Source: Sclerodactyla briareus (Eukaryota > Echinodermata > Holothuroidea > Dendrochirotida > Sclerodactylidae). From it: a DNA stretch of 64,000 bases. This document shows, piece by piece, positions 1 through 11,804 of the stretch. The stretch lies in NCBI GenBank assembly GCA_026419785.1, contig JAODTK010002021.1, positions 148,501 through 212,500 on the forward strand, given 5' to 3'. The notes beneath the pieces are model-generated. The model saw only the letters and a list, made by a program, of their open reading frames with translations. It was not told where the DNA came from and searched no databases. The position numbers were made by a program, and so were the translations under genes. The first letter of the stretch is position 1. Every line of letters begins with the position of its first letter.

Positions 1-297
1 CCATTTATTATAATCAGCCTATCAGGGCTTAATTTTTCTTGTTAGTCGAACAGCGAAGATGACCAGAATTTTGACAAAGCTTTTTTTACTCTAGACCTTC
101 AGTCTGACTTCCACAGTGCTTCTACTGTATTGGGACATTGGAACAAAATCATGAAATGGTAAATACCCGGAATGTGCTTCTATTTGGTAAAACATTGGAT
201 TGTATGCTGAAGAGCCTTGTCTCCTGGTAGCAACTCGCGAGAATGCGGCAGCGTGCACTTTCGCCACACCTGCACAACACCAAGCAAACCGGGAAGC

Positions 298-822
298 CAA
301 AAGGCCTAGTGACTCCGCAACTGATTTTCAACATTTCTGGACAAAGTGCCATACATGTTCATAAGGTTTACATACTTTGACCTCAGATGCCCTGTGACAT
401 GATGCACAACCCACCACAATATGGTTCACCCTCACTACTCAGTAGTGGGGAATCCACACAACAAGTATATATGAGCTTGACCCATCCGAATGGGGTCGGG
501 TTATCCTGTAACAACCAAAATGGCCAAGTATTTTTTTTTTTCCATAATTTTCCAACGTTTCATTAAAAATGACACCAATCTAAATAGGTTTCTTGTACTC
601 TCCATGAAAGAAATTCTGCAAACCAATTTCAGCCTGATTAGTCCGTGAATTTTTTGGTGGTTCTTGTGATGCGAATGAACTATGGACTAAATCAAGTTCC
701 CAAGGTTTTTTACAGACTTAGACCGATAGCAATTTTAGATGACCTTTAACCCGGCCCTAAAATGATAGGGTTCATGTACGACAGAGAGCCAACGCACCAA
801 ATATAAGCTTGATCCACCAGAT
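298..822 (+). repeat. Diverged copy of the 308-bp repeat family
   Basis: It begins with AAAGGCCTAGTGACTCC, close to the left edge of the better copies near 13,585 and 52,225. It then carries the family signatures in order: a TTTGACCTCAGATG segment, a 'GGGGAATCCACACAACAAGTA' equivalent of the GGGAACACACATACC box, 'TGAGCTTGACCCATCC', and 'GGGGTCGGGTTAT'. About one and a half units are present, with heavy point and indel divergence. Orientation is the same as the other copies. Family membership rests on several ordered matches, not a computed alignment. Confidence 0.55.
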
Positions 823-1439
823 ATCACACATGTATACAAGCACATACAAATGCACTGGTTATATGACCGCAATAGATTTCTCTGACTGTTGCTAGGAATG
901 AAAGCCAATGTCCCTGCAGAAGTTACGATGTTTTTCTCTCAACAAATAATCACCTACACCCACCAACCCCACATAGCCAATCCTCCCACATAGAAGTTTT
1001 TTTTCTCTTCTTTGAAAAAAGAATATTGCAAGATCTGTGCAAGGACTGCAAGTGTGACATCAATTAGTACTGCATGATGGAAGTGGTTAAACCAGTGCCA
1101 ATTACACATGACAAACTTCAAGAGTGTTTAACTCTGTAACGGAAAGGCGTATGTACATCATGTTTGAACTGAAGCGTCGGTCTTCCTCCAGCTATTACTT
1201 TAGCCTCTTTATAATTAATCTTGCAGTTGTCCTTCAGGGTTTTTAATATGCTCTGTTCTATCTATGTAATCTGGTGCAATCGTGTTTGTTCGAACATCCA
1301 CAGACGAACAGCATCATCCAGTATTTGCCAGGTGTTGTGAGATAAACTAGAGCACCAATGGTGCTGTAGCTCAAAATGCACAATGTACTAAGACAAATGT
1401 AAATTATGTGACAATGTTCAAGATCATGAGGCCAAGTAG
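823..1439. other. No recognisable feature
   Basis: AT-rich sequence without a convincing reading frame, splice-bounded exon or known repeat signature. The short minus-strand open frame near 1,258-1,449 has no recognisable domain. Confidence 0.5.
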
Positions 1440-2930
1440 GCAGTTTCAAACAATGGCCTAATGTGCCCCTTTATGATTTTGACCATGCATGGCCCAAAAG
1501 CAGTCAATAAATATTCCACATGGGCTGCAGGGCCACAGTGATACTGGGCCTTGGGTCCTATATCCCTGACCACCCCAAAAGGTACAGCTATTAGACCATC
1601 ATTATGACTGAACTCAGCATTGTGCAACAGGATTTGTAGCGAGACGAGATTTTGCAGTATTTCATATAATGGGCCCTAGAGCTCAAAATTCCCAAGGACC
1701 TGCAATGACCCTCTACACAAGGACCGGTAAATGTAAGCAAATCAATTGGGTTGTGGGAGATCCTTTTCAAGTACCATTGTATGACATTTCATAAAATGGC
1801 CCACATGCCCACAGTAGGACTTGGATAAAAAAAAAAAAACCTGAACACCCCAAAGTTACGGATTTTAGACCATCAATATGACCGAATGTCAGCACTGTGC
1901 AGCCAAAATTCGTAAGAGGAGAAGCATTTCGTGTGATTCTACTTGATGGGCCCTAGGGCCAAAACTGGGCGTGGGCCCTAAATTCTGAGCACAATGAAGT
2001 TATGGCAATTGGACCACCATTATGACCACCATTAGGGCCACCAATTTCTAGGAGAAGCCGCATTCTGCGTGATTGCACTTGATGGGCCCTCAGGCCCAAA
2101 CTGGGCCTTGAGCCCAAAATTCCTGAACACCCTCAATGACCCTCTACCCAAAGACCTTTACATGTAAATTGAAGAACATCAATTAATTTTGGGGGGGGTG
2201 CATTTTAAGTACCATTGTGTGAAATTTCATAAAATGGGCCCACGTGCCACGTGGGACCTTAGACCGAAACTTCTGAACACATCAAAGGTATGGCTGTTCG
2301 CCCATCAAATTGATGAATTCAAGCACGTGCAAGGAAATTCAGTAAGAGGAGAAACATTTTGCTATTTCCACATGACGGGCAACACTGGGCCTTGGAACTA
2401 CATCCCTGGGCACCCTGAAGGTAAAGCTATTAGACATTATTAGACTGAACATCAACATGTGCAACAAAATTGTAAGAGATTACAAGATTTTGCAATATTC
2501 ATATTTAAGGGGTCGGGCCCAAATGGGCCTGGAGCCAAAATTCCTGAACACCCCCTATTGGCCTCTACCCACAGGGACCATACATGTAACTTTGAAGTAA
2601 AATCAATTGAATTTGTGGAAGGAGATGAATTTCAAGTACTATTGTGTGACATTTAATAAAATGTGGGAACTTGGCCAAAAATCCTGAACACCCCGAAAGT
2701 ACGGATGTTAGACCATCATATGACTAACATCAGCACTGTGCACCAAAAATTGGTAGGAGGAGATACTTTGAAATTTTACACATAATGGTCTATACTGCCC
2801 TTCATGACCTTTGACCTTGACATCACGAGGTCAAACATGTTCCATGGGTCAATAAACATTGTGTCAAGTTTGGTCGAAATCACATCACGAATGACGTTTG
2901 GGGGCCAAAAAATAGGCAATTGCTTAACAA
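1440..2930 (+). repeat. Diverged tandem array, period about 430 bp
   Basis: The landmark 'AAGTACCATTGTRTGACATTTCATAAAATGG' recurs near 1,768, 2,207 and 2,634. A companion 'ACATGTAA' box lies upstream near 1,730, 2,160 and 2,583. Interleaved are repeated phrases such as CCTGAACACCCC and GTGCAACAAAATTNGTAAGAG. Units differ by many substitutions and indels. The array ends in a stretch rich in TGACCT/AGGTCA half-sites near 2,808-2,835. Short open frames inside it are by-products of the repeat and should not be called genes. Confidence 0.7.
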
Positions 2931-3700
2931 CACACTGGATGGATACTGGAGCTAGATAGAGTGACATGCAGATTCCAATGCTCAACCAGCATAGCTGGTT
3001 TGAGCTACAAATACTTCTTCCAATAAGAATTCTTTGAGATTGTTATACCTCAGAGGCAGGTGGGAGGAGGCCGAAGCCGTAGTTTCTGGGAGCTTCCTCT
3101 GTTCTCCGCTGCATCTGAGCTGCGAGCTAAATGAACGACTGAGCTGAACAGGACACATGAAAGAAACGGGAATATTAATCGAGACAACGTACTGATACCA
3201 ATGATGTGACTGCATATTAATGTTCAAAACTACAAAGTACAAAACCCAATAATGCATGATGAGATGAGGTTCGTGTCATATCAATAATAATATTAACGTT
3301 ATGGGCTCATATCATAGCCCTTTACTACATTGAGTCATACTCAAAACCATTTACAGTTCACGATATTACAACAGTGACTCATCACACTCGTTTACTATAT
3401 ATATACAAACACAAACCTCTAGCTCTGCTACTCCCTGTGCACTATTCCATAACTCACTTAATCATGACTTTCTGGGGACTTTTCAATAGTGATGACACAA
3501 ACGGCACTCACTACTCTTCACAGTCACTACAAATACATGTGTGGCATGGGACACTCCAGGAGGGTGCCTTGCAACAGCCATGCGGCAGTCCCGCGGCTTT
3601 CATTGGGTTTCAAACTCGAAACTGACTGTTCGGCAGCCTGAAGCTTTAGGCAAATGAGCTCATCCGCCTTCAGAACAGCTTGGGGAAGTGGGAATCATTA
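2931..3700. other. No recognisable feature
   Basis: Two short open frames (minus 2,982-3,257 and plus 3,374-3,625) show no domain, conserved motif or splice context. I see nothing else of note. Confidence 0.5.
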
Positions 3701-3704
3701 TACG

Positions 3705-3985
3705 TAATGTAACGGTATCCAGAACAAGTCATACAGACCATTATTAAGACATACTAAGCTTCCATAATGAACATATCAAATGGCCTTTAATCAGATCCAT
3801 GTGAACAGAGCTTACTGCACAGGAGCAATCCACTCAGAATACTCTGGGGGGGGGGGGTAGCATTTATACCGCAGTATCCAGAAACAATAATCATTAAGAC
3901 ATACTGTACTAAGCTTCCATAATGAGAATTCACATGGCCTTGATCAGATCCATGTGAAAAAGGGGCTATACTGCACAGGGGGAGG
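3705..3985 (+). repeat. Two-copy tandem duplication, offset about 165 bp
   Basis: The block at about 3,712-3,825 is repeated at about 3,872-3,983. Both contain 'GTATCCAGAA', then 'TTAAGACATACT', 'AAGCTTCCATAATGA', 'CAGATCCATGTGAA' and 'CTGCACAGG', in that order. A 12-bp poly-G run lies between them near 3,847. The copies differ by small indels. No coding potential is apparent. Confidence 0.8.
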
Positions 3986-4208
3986 AAATGGGCGTTCAAT
4001 ATGTTTCCATATGGTTAAAGATTCTCCCTTTCAGTCAATCCTCAGAGTATGACAAGGATAAAATAGCAGGGATATCGATTCAACATTAACCAGTCCAGAG
4101 GGGGGAGGGGGTATTAAATATTCTGGACATCTGAGTACAATTTATGACTGAAAAATGGAAAAGAATTGTGTGGGACTGGAGATTAGTGCTCTATTGAACC
4201 CTTACCTC

Positions 4209-5165
4209 CAGTGGCGTCGCCAAGGTGGGGGTGGGGTGAGACATTATGGCCCCCTCAAAAAAAACCTTGTGCAACGTGTGCCCCCCAAATGAGATTTGGG
4301 ATTTTCGAAAAAATATTCTGTAGCATTATTCGACTAGCAGTTTGATAGACCTGGCTATTTGTTGTTTTCATGAAAGAAAGGCAGTAATTGTGACAAATGT
4401 GCCTCGAATGCACGAAAAGTGTACAAATTTGTGCTTCGCACGTGGGTACTTGTGGTAGAATTCGTCCTGTTGCTCCACCGTCTCCCGACATCTCCACAAG
4501 CTCTTTGGTAAATTTCTGCCTCATTGGCCCCCTAGCTTATACATCTGTGAGGTGAAAATATATTTATAACAACATACTCATTGACCTCAAACACTACAAT
4601 CAAGCTCTTTCAGATTACTAAACCCTTTAGCCTCTTGTTTGTTTCTTCCTCTCCCAACCACACGCAAATTTGGACTGCAGTAGCTAGGCTATCAGACTGC
4701 TTGGATGTTCAAAGCGTGTTTTCTTCTCTCCAGGGAATTATATACTACTTCCCTGCTCTCTATGGCATGAAGTTTATCATGGTTGGGACAGTAGAGCTAC
4801 CTGTGAAGCTGGCCAAATGTCCTGAATTTTTGCTGGAATCCTGGTTTTTCTCAGATGTGCTCCGGAAAAGGTTAATGTCGGGGCAACGGTAGGACAGGAT
4901 GACAAATGTCCAAATTTTCTACTGATTACAAAATTTGTGATCATGAAATGCCATGTTTGAAGCTTGGTACATTGCAGCATAAAACGCCCGGGAAAGGCCA
5001 TTTCCGGTCATCGGGGGCTTGCACAACAGAAAATTTTCTTGTTCACCAAAAAAATTTCCCCCCCCCGCCAACCCATGGTGGCGCTACGCTTAGATAGTAT
5101 TCTTGTGCCCCCCTGAAAAATTACTGTGCCCCCCCCCCCAGACGAATAGTCTGGTGATGCCACTG
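4209..5165. mobile_element. hAT-like non-autonomous DNA transposon (MITE)
   Basis: The left end reads CAGTGGCGTCGCCAAGG. The right end, on the opposite strand, reads CAGTGGCATCACCAGAC, so the first 14 bases match at 12 positions. The flanks carry a near-perfect 8-bp target duplication: CTTACCTC at 4,201-4,208 and CTCACCTC at 5,166-5,173. Eight-bp duplications with CAGxGGCG-type ends are characteristic of the hAT superfamily. No transposase frame is visible, so it is non-autonomous. Subterminal C-runs (5,060-5,140) and G-runs (4,225-4,235) are partly inverted. Confidence 0.75.
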
Positions 5166-5173
5166 CTCACCTC

Positions 5174-5500
5174 CTCCATTCTAGTTGACGGGCGGGTCTC
5201 CTATGAAGCAACATCAAGCTGATGGCCTTCACTATATTAGGCAGATATTGTGGAAAGTCACTTCCATTAGATCTCTATTGCAGTTGAACAAATTCTGTAA
5301 TGGAATCAATAAAATGAACTGTGAGCACTAGTGAATGATCGAATACAAATAAGTTATGAATATAGGCCTAGATTGTTTCGCAATGCGTATAAGAACATCC
5401 TGCTGTGATTGATACGCTAATTATAATCTCAATTGACCCATCCTGAAGCAGGAAAGAATCCAAATGAAACAAAAGTAATATACATGTAGGAAGTTGGGAG
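5174..5500. other. No recognisable feature
   Basis: The spacer between the hAT-like and piggyBac-like elements has no coding or repeat signature that I can identify. Confidence 0.5.
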
Positions 5501-5915
5501 TTAAAGGGAAATTCCAGCCAAATTATTATCTTCTTATGTTGAAGAGAATAGAAAATCATTCAACTATCACTTTGTTCCAGGTTCATAGCATGTTCAGTTG
5601 GGAAGATATGGCTTCCTCAAATTTTCATATAATTTGCTTCTTTTGGCAAACTGGCAACCTTTATGTGACGTCATATCTACCAATCATAAGGGGAAAAGAC
5701 ATATTTCTTAACATTTCTTTCAGATTGGTAGATATGACGTCATCAAATGTTGCCAATTTGCAAAATTGCCAAATTAGTAGTGATATTGTTAATCTTTGAA
5801 AATTCAATGAACTTAACGGAACATGGTTAGGGAACTGAAACAAAGTTTGATTGGCATGATTTTTAATGCACAATCATATGACGTTCAAATATTTTGGGCT
5901 GGAATATCCCTTTAA
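5501..5915. mobile_element. piggyBac-like MITE with TTAA target duplication
   Basis: The sequence opens TTAA followed by AGGGAAATTCCAGCC and closes with GGCTGGAATATCCCT followed by TTAA. The 15-bp terminal inverted repeats match at 14 positions, and TTAA is the hallmark target site of piggyBac transposases. The element is about 415 bp and non-coding. Its centre holds a perfect 20-bp inverted repeat (arms 5,666-5,685 and 5,723-5,742). Each arm carries TGACGTCA, the palindromic CREB/ATF site, so transcripts would fold into a strong hairpin. Confidence 0.85.
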
Positions 5916-6260
5916 GTGGATGTCACTCTACATGACAAAACAAGACAAGAGTGACTGGCTCCGCAGGCGTCCAAAACAAGCTCTTATCACGTAATTCAGT
6001 GTGATACAACACTACACTTTGCATGTCAATGCAGAGTGACTGGGCTGTACACGATGTGGTGCCTGGCAAGACGATGTATTCACTTGTAAATTTGAGTTGA
6101 GATTACTAATTCCAGTTATTATTCATCTGAGAAAGAGAGATTTTAATGTCATCTTTCACATGGGTGAGATTCCCAACAAGATTATAGTGTTTAGCAAGAT
6201 GGATCATGATCAAAAATTACTTTCAACTGCAATTCAATGCTTTCGATAGTCGACTTTACA
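5916..6260. other. No recognisable feature
   Basis: Unique-looking sequence without frame, motif or repeat match within the window. Confidence 0.45.
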
Positions 6261-6261
6261 A

Positions 6262-7165
6262 TATAGGGAGAGAGGGGTCAGTTAGAATGTTTCCATGAGT
6301 GTATCACAATGCAGCCAGAAACATGTTGCTATTCCAGGCTTTGGAGATAATTCAGTAAGAATGTGTCGGCGATATGCGTTCCAACTAAACCCACAGGCTA
6401 ACCCCACTTACGGGGTTAGTTGGAACATGGGGTGGGGTTAGTTGAAACTTTGTCTCTGGCTTCTAGGAAATAAACGGGAACTTCATGCGGTTAATAACAC
6501 ATTGTTACCCGCGCGCAAGCCGACTTAATATACCTATACTGTATCAAATGATGTTGAAGCAGACTACTATATAAAATAAATGTAATATCGACCCTGTACC
6601 CACATAAAGGTTTTCACGCGCCGTAATTCTGCCAAAAATTTCCAACAAAGAAGCAGTACAACTAGGCAACATTGAATATTCAGAATATTTTAATCTAACT
6701 GTGAAGTGTCTCTAACATGGTTTCAGATTATAGTTGAATCTGAGCAAATTAGTGTGCAATGAGTTATGCAGACAGCATGTTCCAACTAACCCGCTCAAGA
6801 TGTTCCAACCAACCCCATGGACCATTTTGAACCTCTGTATGCTAATTAAACAGAATAGGAACCAGCTGAATAATTCTTTATTGCCTCATATTGTACTTAG
6901 TACTGAAGCTGTGAACAACCTAAAACCCAGATATTTTGTGTATTCACTATGTGAACAAAAATACAAATTTTTAATTTCGTGGAATTTGAAAAATTACTGG
7001 GGTGCTGAAAAAACTCTTCTCCCTCTCTCTGCCTATGGGGGTAACCCAGGTCTGAAAGTAATATGGTGATGAGCGTAGCAAGGGCTACCTAGATGATAGT
7101 ACTTGGTGAAAATTATTTTGATACAGCGAGACAAAATTCCAATGTTTCAACTAACCCCTGCATTT
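6262..7165. mobile_element. Candidate inverted-repeat element built on GGGGTTAGTTGGAA
   Basis: The left edge (near 6,272-6,293) carries GGGGTCAGTTAGAATGTTTC. The right edge (near 7,138-7,165), on the other strand, carries GGGGTTAGTTGAAACATTGG. Further copies of GTTCCAACTAACCC lie at 6,378-6,392, 6,779-6,793 and 6,801-6,815, and inverted at 6,412-6,426. A hairpin at 6,378-6,426 contains the perfect stem CTAACCCC/GGGGTTAG. Repeated subterminal motifs in both orientations suggest a degenerate DNA transposon. Exact ends and target duplication were not found. Confidence 0.4.
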
Positions 7166-7430
7166 CCAACGCACCGCTATCCCCTACACAATGGAGGGAC
7201 ATTTGGTGCTGTCCAGCTGGGCTTGCGACATCCCTACTTGAACACAGACGGAAGATAGTGGTGGACCATCAATTGACAGCCAGCGCTCAGAAAAAGACCT
7301 TAAGTATGCCAGAGGTCACTGCAATACAATAGAAAATTGTGCACAAGGATTTTATTCAAGCTTGTCGAATTCGGTAGTACTAGTCTATACTACTGACAAG
7401 AAAATTCACAATATCACCCCAAAACAGTCT

Positions 7431-7445
7431 CGGGTTTGAATCCCG
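7431..7445 (+). other. tRNA T-arm-like stem (relic)
   Basis: CGGGTTTGAATCCCG forms a perfect 4-bp stem with a TTTGAAT-type loop and matches the pol III B-box consensus. No acceptable A-box or acceptor stem was found upstream, so it is at most a SINE or tRNA relic. Confidence 0.25.
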
Positions 7446-7599
7446 AAAAATCACTGCCCCTGTCATCACAAACTACAAAGTCAAGTGCGCAAAATGGGTT
7501 ACCAACAACTGTCAGTGTTTGTATCACAGATCCCAGCTACGAACAAAAGGCCTCATGTCACGATTAGAAATATATACCTATAACATACGTCAGTAGGTG

Positions 7600-9010
7600 T
7601 TAAACGAGAATAAACCCAGTACAAAGTCAAAACTAGCTTTTCGCAAAGAGCATCTCGCAATGCATTGTGGTTAAGCTCAGGGGGCAAAGTAGCAATCTAT
7701 GGAATGCCAAATAGAATTTCCGCAGATTAAAATTGATTTTCCTGGGAAGAAAACACACATTTAGGTCCAGATTTTTCACAATAAAGATGTAAAAATATAT
7801 CTGGGCACAAAATAGAAAATTTGAGAGAATATGACACAGAGAAGGACGAAGATAATAGAAAATTCACAAGTTTTCCAATACCTGCTAAAACACAAAATGC
7901 CTGCTAAGTACCCCGCATGCATCAAAACTATCCACAGCTGCACCGCAACTGCTATTGCGAGAAAGGTTATGGGTCAGTCTTATTGGAATCAGGTATCTGC
8001 AAAAACTTTTTAAACAATTTTAAAATCACAGTATCTCATATGTGGGGCCAGAAATATTACAAGTACAAACCAAGGACATGCGAACAAGGGCATCTTATAT
8101 TTCATGTACCGATGCATTCTGCTAGCGCTAGGCGCGCTTTTGCAAGTTTCAGACAAGAATGGGTGCTTACAAGAGGATAACTTTACAACTGTTTTGTATT
8201 CATTTCACGGGAGTATTTTGCAGGGACTGACACTGTAGTAACACACGTTCCAAAAACATCGCACAGTTTTGAAGCAAACATTGTCTTCATTTGCACCGCC
8301 AGGAGATCCACCCCCTTCCCACCCGCCCTTCCCGATAATAAAACTCACAAAAATGATCGTTCATTCAGCCGTTAAAAGCCCCGTAACATAACTAGTTTAA
8401 TGCTATGCATCTGCGCTGTACAATATAACACGCTCAAACTACGAATTGGTTATGGTAATACAGGCGTACGGACACAGTAGGATACAGCCAACCCACCAAA
8501 CATATCGGTGATGCACCCTAACCATGCCTGATCGGCATATGCATACCGAAGCGAGACACGGCCTGAATTTGAGTGTGAAAGAGCTAAAATCATTGCTTAA
8601 ACTATTAATTATAACTGTTGTATCCAGTAATGGGGTTGATCACTCCATTCATTCATGTAATTGAGTACCGTAGGTGAGGTCTACTGTTCTGCGCGAGTCA
8701 CAGGCCAAACATCGTTGTGCGGAGTGGCGATGGCTAGCGATCGAGCGATTTAGTTTCAATAAGTATGGGTATATGGTAAATTGTCAATACCTTCCGCATT
8801 CTCTGTGCATATTCTTCCAAGTTTAGTATGTAGATCTTTATCTGACAATCTGACTTTAATGTGCTATTTTTGGCAGAAAGAACAATTTTATCCGCAAATT
8901 CCTATTTGGCTTTCATAGATTGCCTACTTTGCCCCCTGACTAGACCACAATGCATTGCGAGAGGCTATTTGCCAAAAAGCTAATTGAATTAGGCCCACTC
9001 GTACCAAGTT
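7600..9010. mobile_element. Fold-back element with ~200-bp inverted arms
   Basis: The left arm (about 7,600-7,812) and right arm (about 8,803-9,010) are inverted copies. The anchor CTCGCAATGCATTGTGG at 7,654-7,670 is matched exactly by its complement at 8,946-8,962. The shared phrases 'AGGGGGCAAAGTAG', 'CAATCTATG', 'GCCAAATAG' and 'CACATT' continue in order along both arms with scattered indels. The roughly 1-kb centre holds only short open frames (plus 7,831-8,180) without a recognisable domain. Long arms with a non-coding centre fit a fold-back DNA transposon. Superfamily and target duplication are undetermined. Confidence 0.75.
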
Positions 9011-9179
9011 GCTGCACGGACATATCGGCGAATCCATGAATTCAGACGAAGTCAAAGCGAGCGGTCTTATGTTACTCCACACATACTTAAATAAGATCAA
9101 TCTTGTATGATTCTCAGATTGGAACGTTAGGATTTAATTGGCATTAACACTTAAACAAATACAAAACACTTGGGCCAAA

Positions 9180-11362
9180 CCTTAAGGATGACACGGTAGT
9201 TCTGCGCCAAACGGTCGGTTTTGATTTGCTAACCGAGTAGTCAAACCAGTCTTTCGGTTTTGACCGATGCCGTTAAAACAGAGGTATTTGCCGGCAAGGG
9301 GGACGTACTGGCTCCGTGAACACCCAAAACGGGTCTCGCCCGAGAGCGAGGTTAATTCAGCGCAATAGAAAGGTTGTCTCGAAGTTCAAAGATATGTATA
9401 CCCAATTATTTTGTTAGTACTGAATTGTAATTCTAATAATGACAATCATAAGAGAACAAACAAGTCAGCGTGATCTTGATATTATGGGTTTCCGTGACAT
9501 CATCTAGTTAATTCCATTAGTGATAAAATCCAGCATTGTATCCCATCCATATTCATTTACGTCTAGTGCAATATTACAGCTGTGTAATATGCAGGCCAAT
9601 CCTTTTCATCAATCAGACTGTTCAATTATAAAAAGGGGGAATGAAACAATAATTGCCAAATAAACCTGTACGGAGCATCATACCACGTGTCTCTCTTTAT
9701 TAAAATAGATCTGCATAACCTTTATGTATACATATTACTTTCAACCAATTGCCCCAAGTATTCACATTAATGCATTCATAGAAAAATTGGTATGCCACAC
9801 AAAAATACATTGCTCACATCGCGGACGAAAGTGGAATCGACGATCGCTTAATTAATTCGCTCCTTATCACAGAGTCAGTTAGAAACTCCATGATGTTAAT
9901 TGTGTGCGATAAAAAGGTTGCTGTCGGCGACTTGTACCGAATCAAGAGGAGTGGCCGACTTGGTTATAGTTGGGTAACGAACTGTACATTATCAGTGGAA
10001 ATGCATTGTCAGAATGCTAGTGAACAGTAGTGTACGGTGACGACCACGGTTCCAAACAGGGCTGTCTTGAAACTACACAGCATCGGCGAGGAAGCAAGCA
10101 ACATAAAGCTTTGCATGCAGTTTTATTATTACGGTACACGAAGCAGATGCCGATGTCCGTGGCAGCAGGTATTGTGGGTTTGAGGTCACGACCTTGTCTC
10201 CTATATTGCGGCGGTACTAGAGATCCTTATTAGGTACATGTATTTATTCAGCTGCCCTGTGGTAGCCCTCAGCTGCTGCGGATTAGTGGGCTCAGGTATC
10301 TATACTATTACTGTAATTGTATTTGTTATTAATATGCTGTGAGTTGATTCTATTGTTTTATCCTTACCTGGAGCTCAATAGAATGATTTAATAGTTTGCT
10401 GGCCCATTACTTTGTAGGAAGTGACAGCTGTGTGGAGCTATTCCTGGTACGAGGTGGAGCGTGTATGTTAATTAATTGCTAGTTTTACTCAGTTGATTGG
10501 TTCAGTTTAGTTGGTATGATGATATTATTGATGGTCTCTGAGTCAGAGTGTCAAGCCTCCACTAAGTGAAAGAGAACTAATTCAGTGGTAGACTGGTAGA
10601 TGACCAGCCATGTGTTCACTTCTGTTTATGTGACTCTAGTTGTTTATATCGGTTCACTACAGTAATTTGGCAAATATGAAGTTACACAGATGCAGCACAC
10701 GTGGGGCAGGTTTGATAATTTTAACAGGTTTGCCTGCATTGAGTGCGATTGTACGCGGCGGCAGCGTGGATCGGGCGAAAAATATGAATTTGAATTTTAG
10801 TACGGTGTTTGGTAGCTAAGGTAATTAATTCCGAAATCCGGACCAGTCCATAACTGAATGGGGCGTGGGCGAACATGCAACACAAGAAAGGACATTATAT
10901 TGACTACATTGTTCTGGAAAGGTGCAATGCAAAGGAGTAAGTTAGCAACAATAAGTGAGGATATGATGTTACTTATATAGACGATTGGTAATGTAAAAGA
11001 AAGGACACAGAGACAACAGCCTAATAAAATTGATAGGTTTGTTAGATCACTATGATTTTATGGCTGCAAGGAAAGTACACATAGCCTACTCCAGTCCCCA
11101 GTGACATTTCATTGAGTTACGAAGGAGCTTCAATGGCGTGTGCATAATATACATAATGTTTCAAAGACCCTCAGGGCTCTGCCGCTCTAACCGAGTGGGG
11201 ATTGCGTGCAGATTTTTCAGAAACTTGGTTTTTTAGCTGTTGGCGTCGGGCAACTCGGTTCATTCGGCGTTTACGGTTATTTGGTTTCTGCAAATTCCGA
11301 AAAAATCCGAGTCAATCCGGATTTCTCGGGTTAACCGAGTAACCGTGCCGCCTTAGGCCGAC
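9180..11362. mobile_element. Possible DNA transposon with CCTTAAGG...CACGGT ends
   Basis: The left edge, near 9,181, reads CCTTAAGGATGACACGGTAG. The right edge, on the opposite strand near 11,353, reads CCTAAGGCGGCACGGTTACT. Both ends are enriched for ACTCGGTT/AACCGAGT-like words (9,229-9,237 on the left; 11,189-11,197, 11,254-11,260 and 11,331-11,340 on the right). That pattern is typical of repeated subterminal transposase-binding motifs. No transposase frame is visible in the 2.2-kb interior. The inverted match is imperfect (roughly 16 of 22), so this is tentative. Confidence 0.3.
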
Positions 11363-11800
11363 CCTGTATTGAACATGATTCAATTTCAAGAGACATGTGA
11401 CTTCAGTGAGGTGATTGAAAGTCATGATGATGGGTATTCCAGATAGGGTGGGTAACAGTTCACGAAAGACAGTTCGAACTGTTGTTTGTTACTAGGCTAG
11501 GCCTAACTTGGAAAACGCCTGGGCCTATGGTAAATCAGACGTACCATGATTGTATGTTCGGTTATTGATATGAGAAGGTTCACATTCACTTCGATCGATC
11601 ACAGGAATCAGGGAATCAAGCATCAAGGTCCCGGCACCAGGGCTTGGATTTCAGTCATTTAAATTCCAGCGAGCTGTTGTTTTGTACTTCGTGACCATAA
11701 GCTAGCTTCATACAGTGAATCAACTAGACGGCTGCGGAATCAGCTCTTTATGGTTGGCCGTATGCGGTCCTAATGAAGGCACTCAATGAAACGTTTTCAA
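11363..11800. other. No recognisable feature
   Basis: Nothing identifiable between the candidate element ending near 11,362 and the G/C-rich inverted pair. Confidence 0.45.
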
Positions 11801-11804
11801 AGTA

